Part shown: piece after piece, positions 21,916 through 34,056 of the stretch | Position numbering within the stretch: the stretch's first letter is position 1 | Layout: each line of letters begins with the position of its first letter | Source of the DNA: Onthophagus taurus | Lineage: Eukaryota; Arthropoda; Insecta; Coleoptera; Scarabaeidae | DNA: 64,000 nt | Direction of reading: 5' to 3' | Assembly (NCBI RefSeq): GCF_036711975.1 | Contig: NC_091973.1 | Coordinates: forward strand, 1,612,001-1,676,000 | Program-made: the position numbers and the translations under genes | The notes under the pieces: generated by a model | Seen by the model: only the letters and a program-made list of their open reading frames with translations | The model's database searches: none | Told to the model about the DNA's origin: nothing

Positions 21916-24854
21916 TTACCATATAGTACACTTCTTTTTCGGATTCATAAGAGATCCAGCTTTGCAACTAAAAGCTTTCGAAAACTCCTCGGAGTTTCTC
22001 AATGTGCCTAAAACCCTAAAAATTTTATGATTTAAGTGTGTTGGGTTGTATAAGCTGTAGGCTGAGTTCTCACCTAAATCTTCCTGGTGAGTGTACGGCG
22101 GATTTTATTCGATTTCTCGTTGCGTCTGGTCGTGATGTTCCGCACCAAACTTGGGCGAAGTTAATGAAAAATAATTGTTCATCGGTCGCGTTAAATCCAG
22201 GTAGTTTGGAATCTTCGTTGAGCATTAGCCACTTTTTGTATGCTTTGTAAGCTTGCTTTATGCCGCCGTTGTCGGCGATGTTTTCGCCTTGGGTAGAGGC
22301 GCCGTCGAGTTTCGTGTTGATTTCGGGAACAACAAACGAATTGTATTGGTCAATGAGGCATTTTGATTTTTCTTGAAATTTTTCCGTGGCTTCGCGCGTC
22401 CACCAGCTGTTCAAATTTCCGTCCTCGTCGAAAAGTTTACCTTTATCATCAAAACCGTGACTGATTTCGTGACCAATTACCACACCTATTCCACCGTAAT
22501 TTAATGCTTGGGGATAGTGTTGGTGGTAAAATGGTGGTTGTAATATTCCAGCAGGAAACACTAAAAAAATCTAGCATAACATTTTTTTTGTTGAGATGTT
22601 AAAGTATACTTATTTGATTTTTATTCCTGCTGTAATAAGCATTAACGATAGTTGGGGGTGTATTCCAAATGTTTTTATTGACGGTTTTTCCTATTTTTAA
22701 ATGTTCGCTTTTAGCGACGTGCTAAAATACAAATAATAAAGCCTCATTAATTACTTATAGCTAATTTATTACCTGCAAAACCACCAAACAATTTTCAAAA
22801 TAATAATTAGGATGCACTTTGATATCTAGATATCGATCAATTAAAGCCGATGTATCCAAAATTAGATCTGGATAACCAATTTTTAATCTCATAGCTTTAA
22901 TTTTTGATATAGCCACCGATTTGGTGTAATCGCCCAACCAATCGCTGTCTTCCAAAATGTCTAAGAACGCTTCTTGTAGTTCTCTGGTCATATGCAAAGT
23001 CTAACAACAGTTTAACAAAGAATCCTATTAAAATAGAACTTACGTCATTTTTGTCGTTTTCGTCGAAATGACGTTTAACGAAAAGATGTCCCAAAGCCAT
23101 CCCTAAGTAAGAATTAACTTGAGCGACGCAAAATTGCCATCTTGGAGGAGCTTTTTCCCGACCAAAAAGAATATGATAAAATCTTTGCTTAACTAAATTA
23201 AATCTTTCGTCAAGATTATTAATTCTATTTCTTACGAATCGCCATAAAATGTAATTAGTTATTGTTCTTGGGTTGTATTTTTTTAATAAAATCACCAAAT
23301 TTTTCAAGTAATCAATACAATAACAAACGATCTTTGTTTCTAACGGTAAATTTCGATCGGTTACGACTTTAAAATACTTCATCCAATAGATTTCGGGAAC
23401 TTCGTTTTGGAGCTCGCCCAAACTAAGCTTGTGATACAAATTGGATAAATTTCTTCGACTTTCCGGGTCTAAGGAGATCTCGGCGAGATCCGTTTCGAAT
23501 CTGATGATATCGTCTACGTCTTCTTTAGCTTTTTCGTAATCTGCACCTAAAATCAATGTTGTATCCAATAAAAATTGACGGTAAGCTTCTAAATATTTCT
23601 TCATTTCCGGGTCTAAATAATATATTCTATTTGGTAAACCCAACGAACTCTGATCTATCTAAAAATTTAAATTAAATCGATATAGAAAGTTATTTATTTA
23701 TTATTTACTTGTATTATATGTTCACTTGAATTTTTTATATCAATTCCCACCCATTCTTCAATAAAGATATCGTTATTATATAATCTTAATTGACCCAATA
23801 ACCAAACCAAATCAAATTTAGATGGGCTCCATTCTGATTGGATAACGGGCCAATATCTTAAATGTTTGAGTAAATCGAAAAGAGGTTGAGAACCTTTTGC
23901 TGAAATTAATTCTTCGTTCATACACGATTTATAGATGTATTTACATTTTAAAATGGGATCGAAAAGAATAGTTTCGTTTAAATTTTCGAGGAGTTTTTCG
24001 AAATATGGAACATTTCCCGTCGAGTAACTAAAACTTTGCTTTTTAATAATTTCCTGGGTTAATAAAGATTCCTTAAAACAATAATTATTATTAAGAATCG
24101 AAATTATTTTAGAATATTTACGTTGTTATCGATATTTTCTAAAAGTTCTTTCAAATAAACATCTAAATTCTCTCTGACTAATTCAAAAGTGTCATAACCA
24201 ATTTTATCTGGTGGTATTGGGTGATATAAAGACCAATTTCCACAAGCATATTGATAAAAGTCATCGCAAGGTGATGTGCTCATATCCATGTATCTTAACA
24301 TGTTCTCACCTAACATAATAAATGTTTCAGTCACTTTATAATTTTATCCGAAACATTTTTAGCTCACCTTGATATTTTCTTACTTCTTCTGATGTTAACG
24401 CGTCGTTCCATAATTTAAAAGGATCGTACTCAAAGATTTTTGGACCTGCATCAAAATCTGAGTCATCAAAAAAGTTATTAAACTAAAAAAAAATTATGGG
24501 TTTATTGTATCCGAGGAAGGTGTCAAAAAATAAACCATTCGTTTGTCACCAACAAAATTAGCATCACTTTGATTTATTTCATTCGTTTTGTTGACGTTTG
24601 TTGTCTTATTCATGTGGGCTTGTTCATTAAAGTGAGTGATAACAATGTAAAGAGCAACGAACGTCAACAACACAACAGGTAGGAACATTAATATCTTGAC
24701 TTTCGTCGTCCAAGAACTTTCCGATCCAAAGCACCATCTAAAATCCACTTTTTAACTAATTTCCTTTTCTTTTTTAGGCTACATACCGCACTTTTCCTGT
24801 TTCCTTTTGTATGGTTAACCTGCACACGCACCACTTCTTATTTCTTCCATCCAT
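21916..24854 (-). CDS. Neprilysin-like M13 zinc metallopeptidase, type II membrane protein
   Basis: Exons in phase: 24854-24820 (proposed), 24737-24536, 24482-24368, 24309-24122, 24071-23709, 23658-23044, 23000-22773, 22721-22610, 22560-22074 and 22015-21916; about 814 aa. M13 peptidases cleave extracellular peptides. The sequence shows a short cytoplasmic N terminus, a membrane anchor ([19 protein letters not shown]), the early [12 protein letters not shown] motif, substrate-binding VNAYY, zinc-binding HEISHGFDD (His650, Glu651, His654), GENIADNGG (Glu712, Asp716) and the C-terminal CTIW. HEISH replaces the commoner HEITH; both keep the HExxH core. The N terminus is uncertain: the 35-nt first exon ([12 protein letters not shown]) joins in phase through an 82-nt intron, but an ATG at 24748 (MDFRWCF) is also possible. 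The 53-nt intron 24535-24483 is likewise inferred. Which of the many insect neprilysin paralogues this is cannot be told. Confidence 0.93.
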
Positions 24855-25788
24855 TTAGACGGATCTTGTTGACACACTGAGTTGAGCTGCAAAAATACCG
24901 TGCGTTGCTCTATTACTTTGACCTTTCGCGCAATTGCCGAATTAACTTGTTATACTACTTCGACGAAAAGATTCTACAATGTAATCTTTTATATATATAT
25001 ATATACTAGTTTATTTTTAAATTAATTATTGGAAAAATTATTTTCAATGAACGAAAATAGTTTTGCTGATAAAAAAGAAATATCAAAATTCTTTATAATA
25101 GTCATACCAAGAAATGCACATTATGTTATATTCGCAAAAAAATGTGAATTATTAATTCGAAAAATTAGAAATTTTTAAGATTCCGGAAACAGAGATTGTA
25201 ATTTTTTGGGCAATAAAAGTATGGATTGAAACTTACCAAGAAGAGGTGACCCGAAGAGCATAAACCACCCAAGTAGTTCTATGTAATTGAAGCTACCTGA
25301 TTTCGATTCGATCATATGACACACTAAAATGTGTTGTAATTCGGTATTAAAAAACATTGGCCACTATAATGAAGAAACCCCCACCTTGTAACGCATTTAC
25401 AATCTTTTTTGTAAAAAATTTAAGGTGGAAACAATTACATTTTTAGAACATAGAGGACGCGACAATATTAATTAAAAAAAGCACAATTTAGACGATCTAA
25501 TAAGTATATTACGATATTACGATCTAATTACACGTTAAATAAAAAAAAATTTCAAATAAAAGTTGTTTATTTTGCCATGAAGAATAGCATAGTTGTCAAA
25601 AAAAATGTATTTATTTGAAAAGATTTACTTAATAATTGAAAGGCATTGATGGTGCTTCTAAAATGCAATGAAAATCATACAAAGTGCTTTCGCTCTTCAT
25701 ATGGTGAATATTTTATTTGAAACTTTTTTCAATAAAATTAATAGTTTATTAGTTATTAGATCTCAATTTAAATTTCACCCGGTATATA
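24855..25788. promoter_or_regulatory. Upstream region of the neprilysin gene
   Basis: AT-rich with a short TA run near 24991-25004. It should contain 5' UTR and promoter sequence for the minus-strand peptidase. No other gene is supported. Confidence 0.35.
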
Positions 25789-26064
25789 CAGTGTGCTTGA
25801 TTTTGGTTGTCACAACAGATATCTCTAGTCTTCGAAATCGGCCGAGATTATTTTAATAAGAAATTACTTATGGTATACCATGGCCGCCCAAATATTGTTT
25901 GTGATATAAGCAATAATCTCATCAGTTCATGACACTTGAGGCGGCCGACGTCTTCGAAGCCGGCCGAGATTATTAAAACAAGACACAACACTTATGGCAC
26001 ACCATTTTCGCCCCAAGTATTGTTCATGATACTTGGAACAGCCGTCGTCTTACTTTCTACACAG
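25789..26064. mobile_element. Small Tc1-like TIR element with palindromes
   Basis: The left end CAGTGTGCTTGATTTTGG follows TA; the right end CTACACAG is followed by TA. Inside are two palindrome arms (about 25815-25846 and 25942-25973) and the spacer AAGTATTGTTCATGATACTT at 26017-26036, itself a perfect-arm palindrome. At 276 bp it is the smallest copy of the group. The right end is diverged. Confidence 0.65.
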
Positions 26065-29000
26065 TATTATTATATTTATTGTTTTAGTAACGATCGTTTA
26101 TGATGTAGGAATATGCCCTTGAATTGGGGACAGCCAAGAATTTATTTTGGACGGTTTCATGAAGCAGATTCAATGCATATATTTAAGAAACATCAAGTAT
26201 TGGAGGTATTGGTGTTATTCACGTTCAATATCAGTATTGAAATATTGAAAAATATCTTCTACAGAATTCTCAGAATCATGCAACTACTTTTTTTTAGAAT
26301 ATTAATTAATAACACAGCCGAAGCTCCAAGAACCAAAAAGATAATGTGCTGAAATTATGGAATGTTTTAGATTAAACATCCACTTGGAATTTTTAATATA
26401 AACTAAGACGAAAACATCATGGAAGCTACTTTGCAAAACATTGATGAAACTCTATAAAGTCAGGAAAAACTTAAATTTCTATACGAAGTTATTTTTTATT
26501 ATTAAACTTGTACTGGGTGTGACATGGTAACGTAACGGGTGTGACATAATCTTTAATTATTGCGCCATATTCTATCAGCAACACGTTTCTCATAAATCCA
26601 GGGAAAAAACGTTTGGTGAGATTATTTTTGTCAAAAAAAAAATTAATCTATTAAGAAAAAAATTTATTTAACAATATTTATTTGTATCATGTTGAGTACG
26701 AAAAAACTTGATATAGAATAGGATGTTTAAAACTCCATTTCGTCGGCAGAGACTTAATTAATAACCCACTTGTATACCTGTCACAAGTTGGTTTTAGCGG
26801 CACAATGCTTTTATTCGACCAATATCTTCGCCTTTATCTCGGCGTTGCCTTTATAATTTACTTCCCGCACTTAAGTAGTTACTGGTAAAAGTGTCGTCGT
26901 GACTTAGACGGTGAGCGTGCCGTTATTTAATATTTTACTCTACTTTAAAACGCTCTATAAAGTTATAAATTAATTTTAAATGAAATTTCTTTTAACAAAT
27001 TACTTGTTAATTAAAAGTTTATTAATTATCATGAGAAGATTAATTATGTATGTGTTATTTATTGAAGTAAATTCGAGTTTGAAACAGTTTGAACGTTTAA
27101 GGTCACATTCTGAGTAGGTAAAGTGACTCAGCAACTTAGTAAGGTAGAAATAAGGTTTTGATACAATTTACTCTATAATTATCTACATCCCGACATTTCT
27201 TGTGTTTTAGCCGCGCTCTACAACACTTTGAAAGAAACTTTTAAATAATAAAATGCAGTAAAAAATATCAATTCATATATTTTGACATTGAAACCATTAG
27301 GTGATTAGTGAAGATTTTTTTGAATTCAGCGACGATTCGAATCACGACGGTAGCGATCAAAGCGGCCGTCGGATCCCGCCCCATTATAAATATGAAAGGA
27401 CTTTTCTCCCCGAAATAACCTTAACAAAAACGTATTTTCTGGAAGATTTGCCCCGAATGCCGTTTAGTGTATGCGTGGCCAAACGACCATTGTTGTTCTA
27501 ATTGTTTCCGTTTTCCTCTCTCGTGCCTCTCTACGCCAACAACGGGGTTCGGGGGACTCAAACCCTCCAACTTTATCTGATCCTTGAAACGAAAACGTTA
27601 CATTCAAATTTCTACTGACGTTTCAATAAAAACAAAACCACAATCAATAATCTTATATATAACAGTTTGGAAAGGTAAACTTAAATCCCTTTCTGAATTA
27701 ATCAAAACGGATAGAAAAGTGATTATAAAAAAATAAGGATGATTATTTTCAGTTAAACTCCCAACGGTCTATAAAATCGGGGAAGAAAATTCTCGATCTC
27801 CGACGATATTTAATTAAATATTTCTATACAGGGCGGCCACAAAAAGGCGAAATCCGACCGCAATGCCCGTAGTAATCCGCTTAAAGTATATCCAACACGT
27901 ATAACAGTCAGAATCCGCGATCAATTTCTCTATGGGTTATATAATATTATCCTTGTTCGCGTAGCGAGGAGTTTCCAAGGGGAAACTTGGGGATGCCCGT
28001 TTCGGAGGGGGGTTTAATTACAGACTAGTGGCATCCCCAGGGAACGGTGGGGCTTCAAGCCACCCTTTCCAACTTGCTATGCCGCTGCGGCAACCGTCTC
28101 TTCCTATATTTCGACGACTTTCCACGACTCCCAAAAATATTTCCTACTGAACCCAACTTTTTACTTAAATAAAAAAAGAGATATTTTTATAATTTTTCTC
28201 AATTTAATATAGTTTTACTTAAAATCACAAAAAGGAATAAATTAAATTTACCAAAAAAAATTTGATTTATAAAGATCGTTTTTATCCCCACATATAATAC
28301 AAAAAAAATCGTTTTAGGAGATAACTCAATTTTTTTATACGATGTTATACAAAAAATATTTTCGGTTAAATAATTTATGAAGTTAAATCAATAAAAAATT
28401 TTTATATACATTTAAAAAGTAATAATAAAAGAGAAATTCACGTTGAAATTTAGTGACGACTTTTCTCGATAGTTCAAAATGTTGTAGAAATGATTCTTTG
28501 TGTAGAGGGTTATAAAACGTTTGGAGTAGAATAATAAAATGGGCAATTTGGCATTTGTCAAATGGATCAAATTACGAGTTATGTATGTAAATATACAGAG
28601 GGTTTGGATGTCAGGAATTCTGTCCGTACGTTGTGCCCAAGGGAGGAGGTCCCGCAGGAAGGGTCCTGTACCCCTTATTAACTAATAGCGGTAAATACCG
28701 TGTGATGTATGTAATCATAAACTAATTCGTCGCGTTCCCCTCCTAATAAAACAATCAACACATTTAATTCGCCCCCCTGGGCGCCGGGGGCAAAAATCGA
28801 TCGTCGGAATGGCAACGGGAGCTTTCGGGCTTTCGAGCTTTTTAGCTCGGGCACGATTCGATTAGCGGACGCCTTTCATGTCGCCGGCATCTGCATGCGG
28901 CCCAAATTGTTATAAAATTAGGTGTCATTTCAAAGGCCGTCGATAAAGCGATATCTAACTAAATTTTCTACACCAACCCGGCCCGTTTTTGACTCTTGGA

Positions 29001-32000
29001 GGCGTCACTAAAAGCTGCGTCGTAAAAGCTCCGGCTAAAAGCTTTACCTAAAACTTTCACCGTATTATTACTGACACTGTTAAAATGCATACTCTTTTAT
29101 TATTATATCTTCAAATATCTTTTTCTAAATCATCATCAGTTTCATTTAATCAAATAAATAGTGTAAAGTAAAAACACAAATATCTATATGCTGCGATCTA
29201 TAGTTATATGATAATATTACAAAGTTGCCAACTTAAAGAGTTTTCATTCTTAGCTCTAAACTTAGCCGGGCTTAGCATTTATTCACTAATTTTAGGTTGA
29301 TATGGTATTAATAGATTTTGCCCAGATTTGAGTTGATGTGGCCTCAGCTTTATCTTCTAAACTCACACATTCTTAGCTCTTCAATTTGTTGACTTATTTA
29401 GGTCGATATGGTATTAATTTTTGCTCCTCGGCTTTAACATCCATTCTCAGCTTTAAGTTTAGTACTCTTCAATTTGTTGATTAATTTTAGGTTGATATGG
29501 TATTAATGATGGAGCCTCAATGACAGGCGATCTTGCCTTAAGTAATCAATTATTCTAAGCTATAAGACATCTCAATTAGACTTTATACAATTATTTTAAT
29601 ACAATCGATACCCTAAAAATTTGATAACAATTTCTGTTTAAAACATTTTTAACTCAAAAACTAACCTTTTAGTTGTGAAGCCAATTTGCTGACACTTTTT
29701 GTGATCAAGAATTTAGTTTAACGTGAAAATGTGATGTTGTTGTACTATAGCTTTTCACGTGGTAATATTTGATCACGTTTTGCATTGCGACACAAACATT
29801 TTATTTTGCTTTTTGAAGTCAATTGAAGAAGAAAAATAAATGAAGATGCAGCCAAAAATTGTGTTATAATATTACAACAATGTTTGACATTGTCGCGGTC
29901 GCAAAAGAAGAAAATGTCATAGTCAAAATTTTTGTGTTATGCTATTGCATGCAAATTTTGGATCTTTTTATAAACATAAAAAATTGTATTTGTTTTTAGA
30001 TTTTGCGAATTTACTACGACTTGAAGATATAGTATATAATGCCGTATTAAACGATACAGATAGCACAGAAGATACAAATGATGTAAATAATACAGAAAAT
30101 ACGGAGGTTACAGATGTTTCAGAAAATACAGTTTGTAGAGAGAGATGATTTAAACGATTGGTTGGACGTTCGTAAATGAAGGAGTGTGTATGTATATATT
30201 ATGTTATTAGAGTAAAAAAATGTGTGATTCAATATCGGTTTGTAAAATAAGTAGATAAAATGAATTTGGCCCGGTGTTTCGAAATAAACGCAACGTCGAT
30301 TTGTAAAAACCCGGTCGAGTGCGTATCGGTAATTTCAAACTGCAATATTGCCGCGTCGATAAATAGTAATAATAGACCTGGCGTGTGGAGTGTTTATTTA
30401 GAAACATAATAGAGAAATATTTAACGCGATTGGGCGGGTAGGTAAAGTTCCATTCATTTACTCGTTGGTACACATCGGGGCGAAGAAGGGTGGGTCCCCA
30501 TCGTCTTTTGCCATTGAATACTAAATCGGGCACATAATGCGGAACCCCTGGCGATATTTTCTTTAAAATCCCAACAATAGTTTTAAGTGGTAATTTGTAA
30601 AAGTTCGTACCTTGTCAAAACACGGACCTTCGGGGTCCTTCCTGCCCAAAAATTGGCACTCACTTTAAAGGATGACACCTCGGTATTCAACTATAATCTT
30701 ATTTTTATTGCCTGACAATACCTTTCCATTTTTTTTCAAAAATATCAATTTACATTTACAAAGTTTCTTTATAATATTGTTCGTTTTTTATTGTAGTTTA
30801 ATCTATTTGCTCGTTTTATTGTTGTTTTGATTTAAATAAAGTTAATAGTTAAATTAATACATTGAAATAATAAAGTGGGGATTGTTTACCTAAATATATA
30901 TACATATATATATTAATAAGCAGGTATAAAAGGCGTGAAACGGAAGCGCGATGTCAAAGAAAAAGAGAAGATCGAAGCCGATGGTTTCAAATTTCGGCAA
31001 AACCTCTCACGTTACGAAGCTACGAATGCGACAACGGCGTTACACCAATTCAACGTTGTCCAATTTTGTCGCATTGTCCGATAAACGGTTTATTGTGCGC
31101 CTAAACCCCAACCGGCGCTCGCTAAAACTTATTATGTCACACCACTTCGGTAACACAAAACTTTCGTCACAATGAGAGAGGTGCCTCGCGGTTTATTATG
31201 GACCCGTTAATGGTTCCGACAAAACCCCGAACACATGCCCATTTAAGTTTACGATGCCAATAAGAGATTTATATCAAACAGTTTAGGCATAAATATATTA
31301 TTTCAATTTTTAAAATTATTTTGTTGCTATAGGCAACCAACATAATTTCTTTGAAAAGATTCTTTTCTTTGAATAAGGTAGGCAAGAATATTTTGAAAGC
31401 ATATTTTTTGGGGTTTGATTTATATTTGTATTTTTAGATTTTTTTATCGTAGAATTGGAGAAGATAGGCAACTTTGTATATGGAGATTATGATTTTGTTG
31501 GAAAATAGCTTATTAATAAGTATGTTTTTAGGTAATAAAGTGTTTTCTGGTTTGGTGGTTGTAAAAGAATCAAAATTTAGATGTATTGGATGTCCTGTGA
31601 AATTGAGGGTGATAGTTGGATAAGAAGAAGTCGTTGGGAGTAAGGTCCTGAGGGTATTTTTGGGTTAGATCGGGCAGTTGGTGTAGTCGTGCGAGTGTAT
31701 CACAGGCGAGCAGTGTGTTTTGGAACACAATGACTGTTACGGGATACGGTCGAGCCGTGACCAGAATGACGATGGGGGACAATAGTTCGAATCGGATCTA
31801 TATGTGACCATCGGTCTGTCCACCGCAATTCGCAGCGAACTAATGCACGCAAATTAACTCCGCGCCGCCCCACGTCGGCCCCAGCCGGCGGCAACACGGG
31901 GTTCCCGAAAAAGGGGCCAATTTTCCGGCTCTCTTTCCGTTTTGCGCTTTTTGCCCATCCGTCTCCGCTGGATTTCCACCGTGACGGACAATTTTTTCTT

Positions 32001-33192
32001 TTTCCGCGACTTTTTTACTGCGTTTAAAAGCGAAACGGCCACTACCGCGGCCTCTCGCCCTCGTTTTGTTCAGTTTTGGCATTTCAGCTGAAGCCACACC
32101 CATCGTAGCCCCTCCCTGTTCAGATTTCTTCGCTTCCTCGTCCTGCGCCTCTCCTTTTGCTTTCGACCGTCTACCGCTTCTTCCCCACCACCATGCCTTT
32201 TCTCTATCCTGCCGCCACCGCCGCCGATCCTTTTTCTAATATGCTAAATACAAACATCGCTCAATGTAATTCAATCGATAATTGTTAAGGGTCTTTCATT
32301 CCTGTATATGTTTTCATCCCTTCAATTTCAAATTTTTCTCAAAATTTAATTATTCAAAATACATAAATTATTTTATTTTTTCCTATATTGCAGAATCATT
32401 ATTTTATTGCAAATATTTTTTAAAATCTAAAATATTAACAGAACAAATTTGGAGATTCATATATTAAATTTATAGTGTATTAGCCATGTATAATCTTGTT
32501 CATGACTTAATCTTCTTGATTTTTGAGTTAAGTAACGTATTGTTTATAAGTAAATAATTGTATATCTCAAATAATAACTAAATTACAAAATATTACCTGT
32601 TTTGTGTTACTTAATTTTGTTAAAATTAGAAATTGTTTAAATCGGTTTAAATTGTTTAAAGGGGTACGAAAAGAAAATGTTGAAATAATGATCGCCCTGC
32701 TGGGAAGCGCTAAAAATAATTTGCAAATAATGTGAGAATTCGTGATTCGCCTTCGGGGTACGGAGAGGGAACGGATCGACGCGACGAAGGCCTGGGGCGG
32801 CGACGCGGTCCGCGGGGCGCAGGGAATGCTATTCGGGTAGCGTTGAGGGGGAAGGGGTGCGAATAAATTCTGCGCCCCTCACCCGGCAACGAAAAGATAC
32901 CCTTAACACGCAAGTTTCACAACATGGCGGGGCGTACCTTCCGCGTCTGCCGGAAGGCCGAGATCGGCCGCCATTGGCTGTTTCGAATCCCGCCTCTATT
33001 CTGTTGTCAAATATTGGTGGACAAATAGTCCGTGTTTGTAACATGTTTAGATGCCCGGGACTCCAGATCTCTTAACCATGTAGTGTTGCTCGTTCACCGT
33101 CCGGCGACGCACCACGATCCGCAAACTGATTTTTATCACACCTTGGGCCAGTTTGTGAGTGTCGCGAGTGTTTATTGACATTGCTTGTGACG
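26065..33192. other. Long intergenic region upstream of foxQ2
   Basis: More than 7 kb without a supportable gene. AT-rich DNA alternates with blocks of more balanced composition (about 27.8-29.1, 30.2-31.2 and 31.6-33.1 kb). These could be conserved regulatory elements for foxQ2, since developmental transcription factor genes often lie in such deserts; this is inference. Open frames within it (for example 27301-27501 plus and 30533-30207 minus) show no known domain. Confidence 0.4.
29240..29530. repeat. Three diverged direct repeats around TAGGTTGATATGGTATTAAT
   Basis: The segment TTTAGGT(T/C)GATATGGTATTAAT occurs at about 29292, 29398 and 29488. Each copy is preceded by related TTCTTAGCTCT / CTTCAATTTGTTGA sequence. 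The copies are about 90-105 bp apart and diverged, so this is an old short tandem duplication. Confidence 0.65.
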
Positions 33193-34056
33193 ATGTGCAG
33201 CAACGATAGCTCCAGCTCTTCACCGAGGCTTCCGATGGCTTTTGGACTCGAAGCTAACGCGCCCAGATCTATGTTACCCATAGACCAATATAGGATTCAA
33301 CTATATCAATATGCCGTCGCTGAACGACTTCGTTATCCCCTTTTAAACCCGTTTCCCGCACCTCTTCCATGTTATCCACTGTTTCCCCGAGCTCTACAAC
33401 CCGAAGAACCTAAACCCCAACACAGTTACATCGGCCTCATTGCCATGGCAATTTTAAGCGCACCAGAAGGTAAATTAGTGCTATCCGACATCTACCAACA
33501 CATCCTCGATCATTATCCATATTTCCGTACCAGAGGACCCGGATGGAGGAACTCGATACGTCATAATCTTTCTTTAAATGACTGCTTCATCAAAGCTGGT
33601 AGAAGCGCGAATGGAAAAGGACATTACTGGGCAATACATCCAGCTAACGTTGAAGATTTCCGCAAAGGTGACTTCCGAAGACGTAAAGCTCAAAGAAAAG
33701 TAAGAAAGCACATGGGTTTAGCCGTTGATGAAGATGGTGCAGACTCTCCAAGTCCTCCTCCGTTATCAGTATCTCCACCCGTTGTAGTTCCTGGACCCTC
33801 AACGCCAGTTTTTTCAACACCAGCCAAAGGAACGTCTAGAAAGCGACAGTTTGACGTCGCATCACTTTTAGCGCCAGATTCTGGCGATGATACACCGGAA
33901 GAAGACATCGACGTGGTGAGTAGCGACCAACAAGAGCAATCCGCGTCAAGACCGTGGCCGATGTTTCCAATTGTCAACTACTATCAGGCTTTGCTCCAGG
34001 CTAGACCAAGTCAAAATGAAACCACCACCACAAGCAATGAGACTATTGATTCTTAA
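33193..34056 (+). CDS. foxQ2: Forkhead transcription factor FoxQ2
   Basis: Single-exon gene of 287 aa. The forkhead DNA-binding domain spans about residues 72-165: KPQHSYIGLIAMAIL, then LVLSDIYQHILDHYPYFR, GPGWRNSIRHNLSLNDCF and GKGHYWAIHPANVEDF with FRRRKAQRKVRKHMG. SYIGLIAMAIL with LSDIYQHILD and the AQRKVR tail is characteristic of FoxQ2 rather than FoxA, FoxL or Slp. A second conserved piece, RKRQFDVASLLAPD (Phe220), resembles an eh1 Groucho-binding motif, so the protein may repress transcription. In beetles FoxQ2 acts in anterior head and brain patterning (family knowledge). The ATG at 33193 is the first in frame; Met15 is a less likely alternative. The C terminus is Ser/Pro-rich, then acidic. 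It has a large upstream intergenic region and AATAAA at 34198. Confidence 0.93.
   Translation: MCSNDSSSSSPRLPMAFGLEANAPRSMLPIDQYRIQLYQYAVAERLRYPLLNPFPAPLPCYPLFPRALQPEEPKPQHSYIGLIAMAILSAPEGKLVLSDIYQHILDHYPYFRTRGPGWRNSIRHNLSLNDCFIKAGRSANGKGHYWAIHPANVEDFRKGDFRRRKAQRKVRKHMGLAVDEDGADSPSPPPLSVSPPVVVPGPSTPVFSTPAKGTSRKRQFDVASLLAPDSGDDTPEEDIDVVSSDQQEQSASRPWPMFPIVNYYQALLQARPSQNETTTTSNETIDS

Noticed and set aside
24494-24535. Reading the neprilysin second exon through to a stop (…DTINP)
   Set aside because: The gene clearly continues in [17 protein letters not shown] 53-nt GT-AG intron (24535-24483) removes this stretch in phase, so the stop is intronic.
27301-27501. Possible exon (ISEDFFEFSDDSNHDGSDQS... 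type acidic peptide) preceded by ATTAG
   Set aside because: There is no ATG (it opens with GTG), no strong acceptor tract, no partner exon and no recognisable domain. It lies in a less AT-rich block where open frames are expected.
30207-30533. Minus-strand frame of 108 codons in the foxQ2 upstream region
   Set aside because: No ATG at its start and no known motif; more likely an open frame in a balanced-composition non-coding block.
31840-32103. Two overlapping minus-strand frames rich in Arg/Lys/Gly
   Set aside because: Overlapping open frames with basic low-complexity peptides are typical of GC-rich regulatory DNA, and no splice or start evidence supports either.
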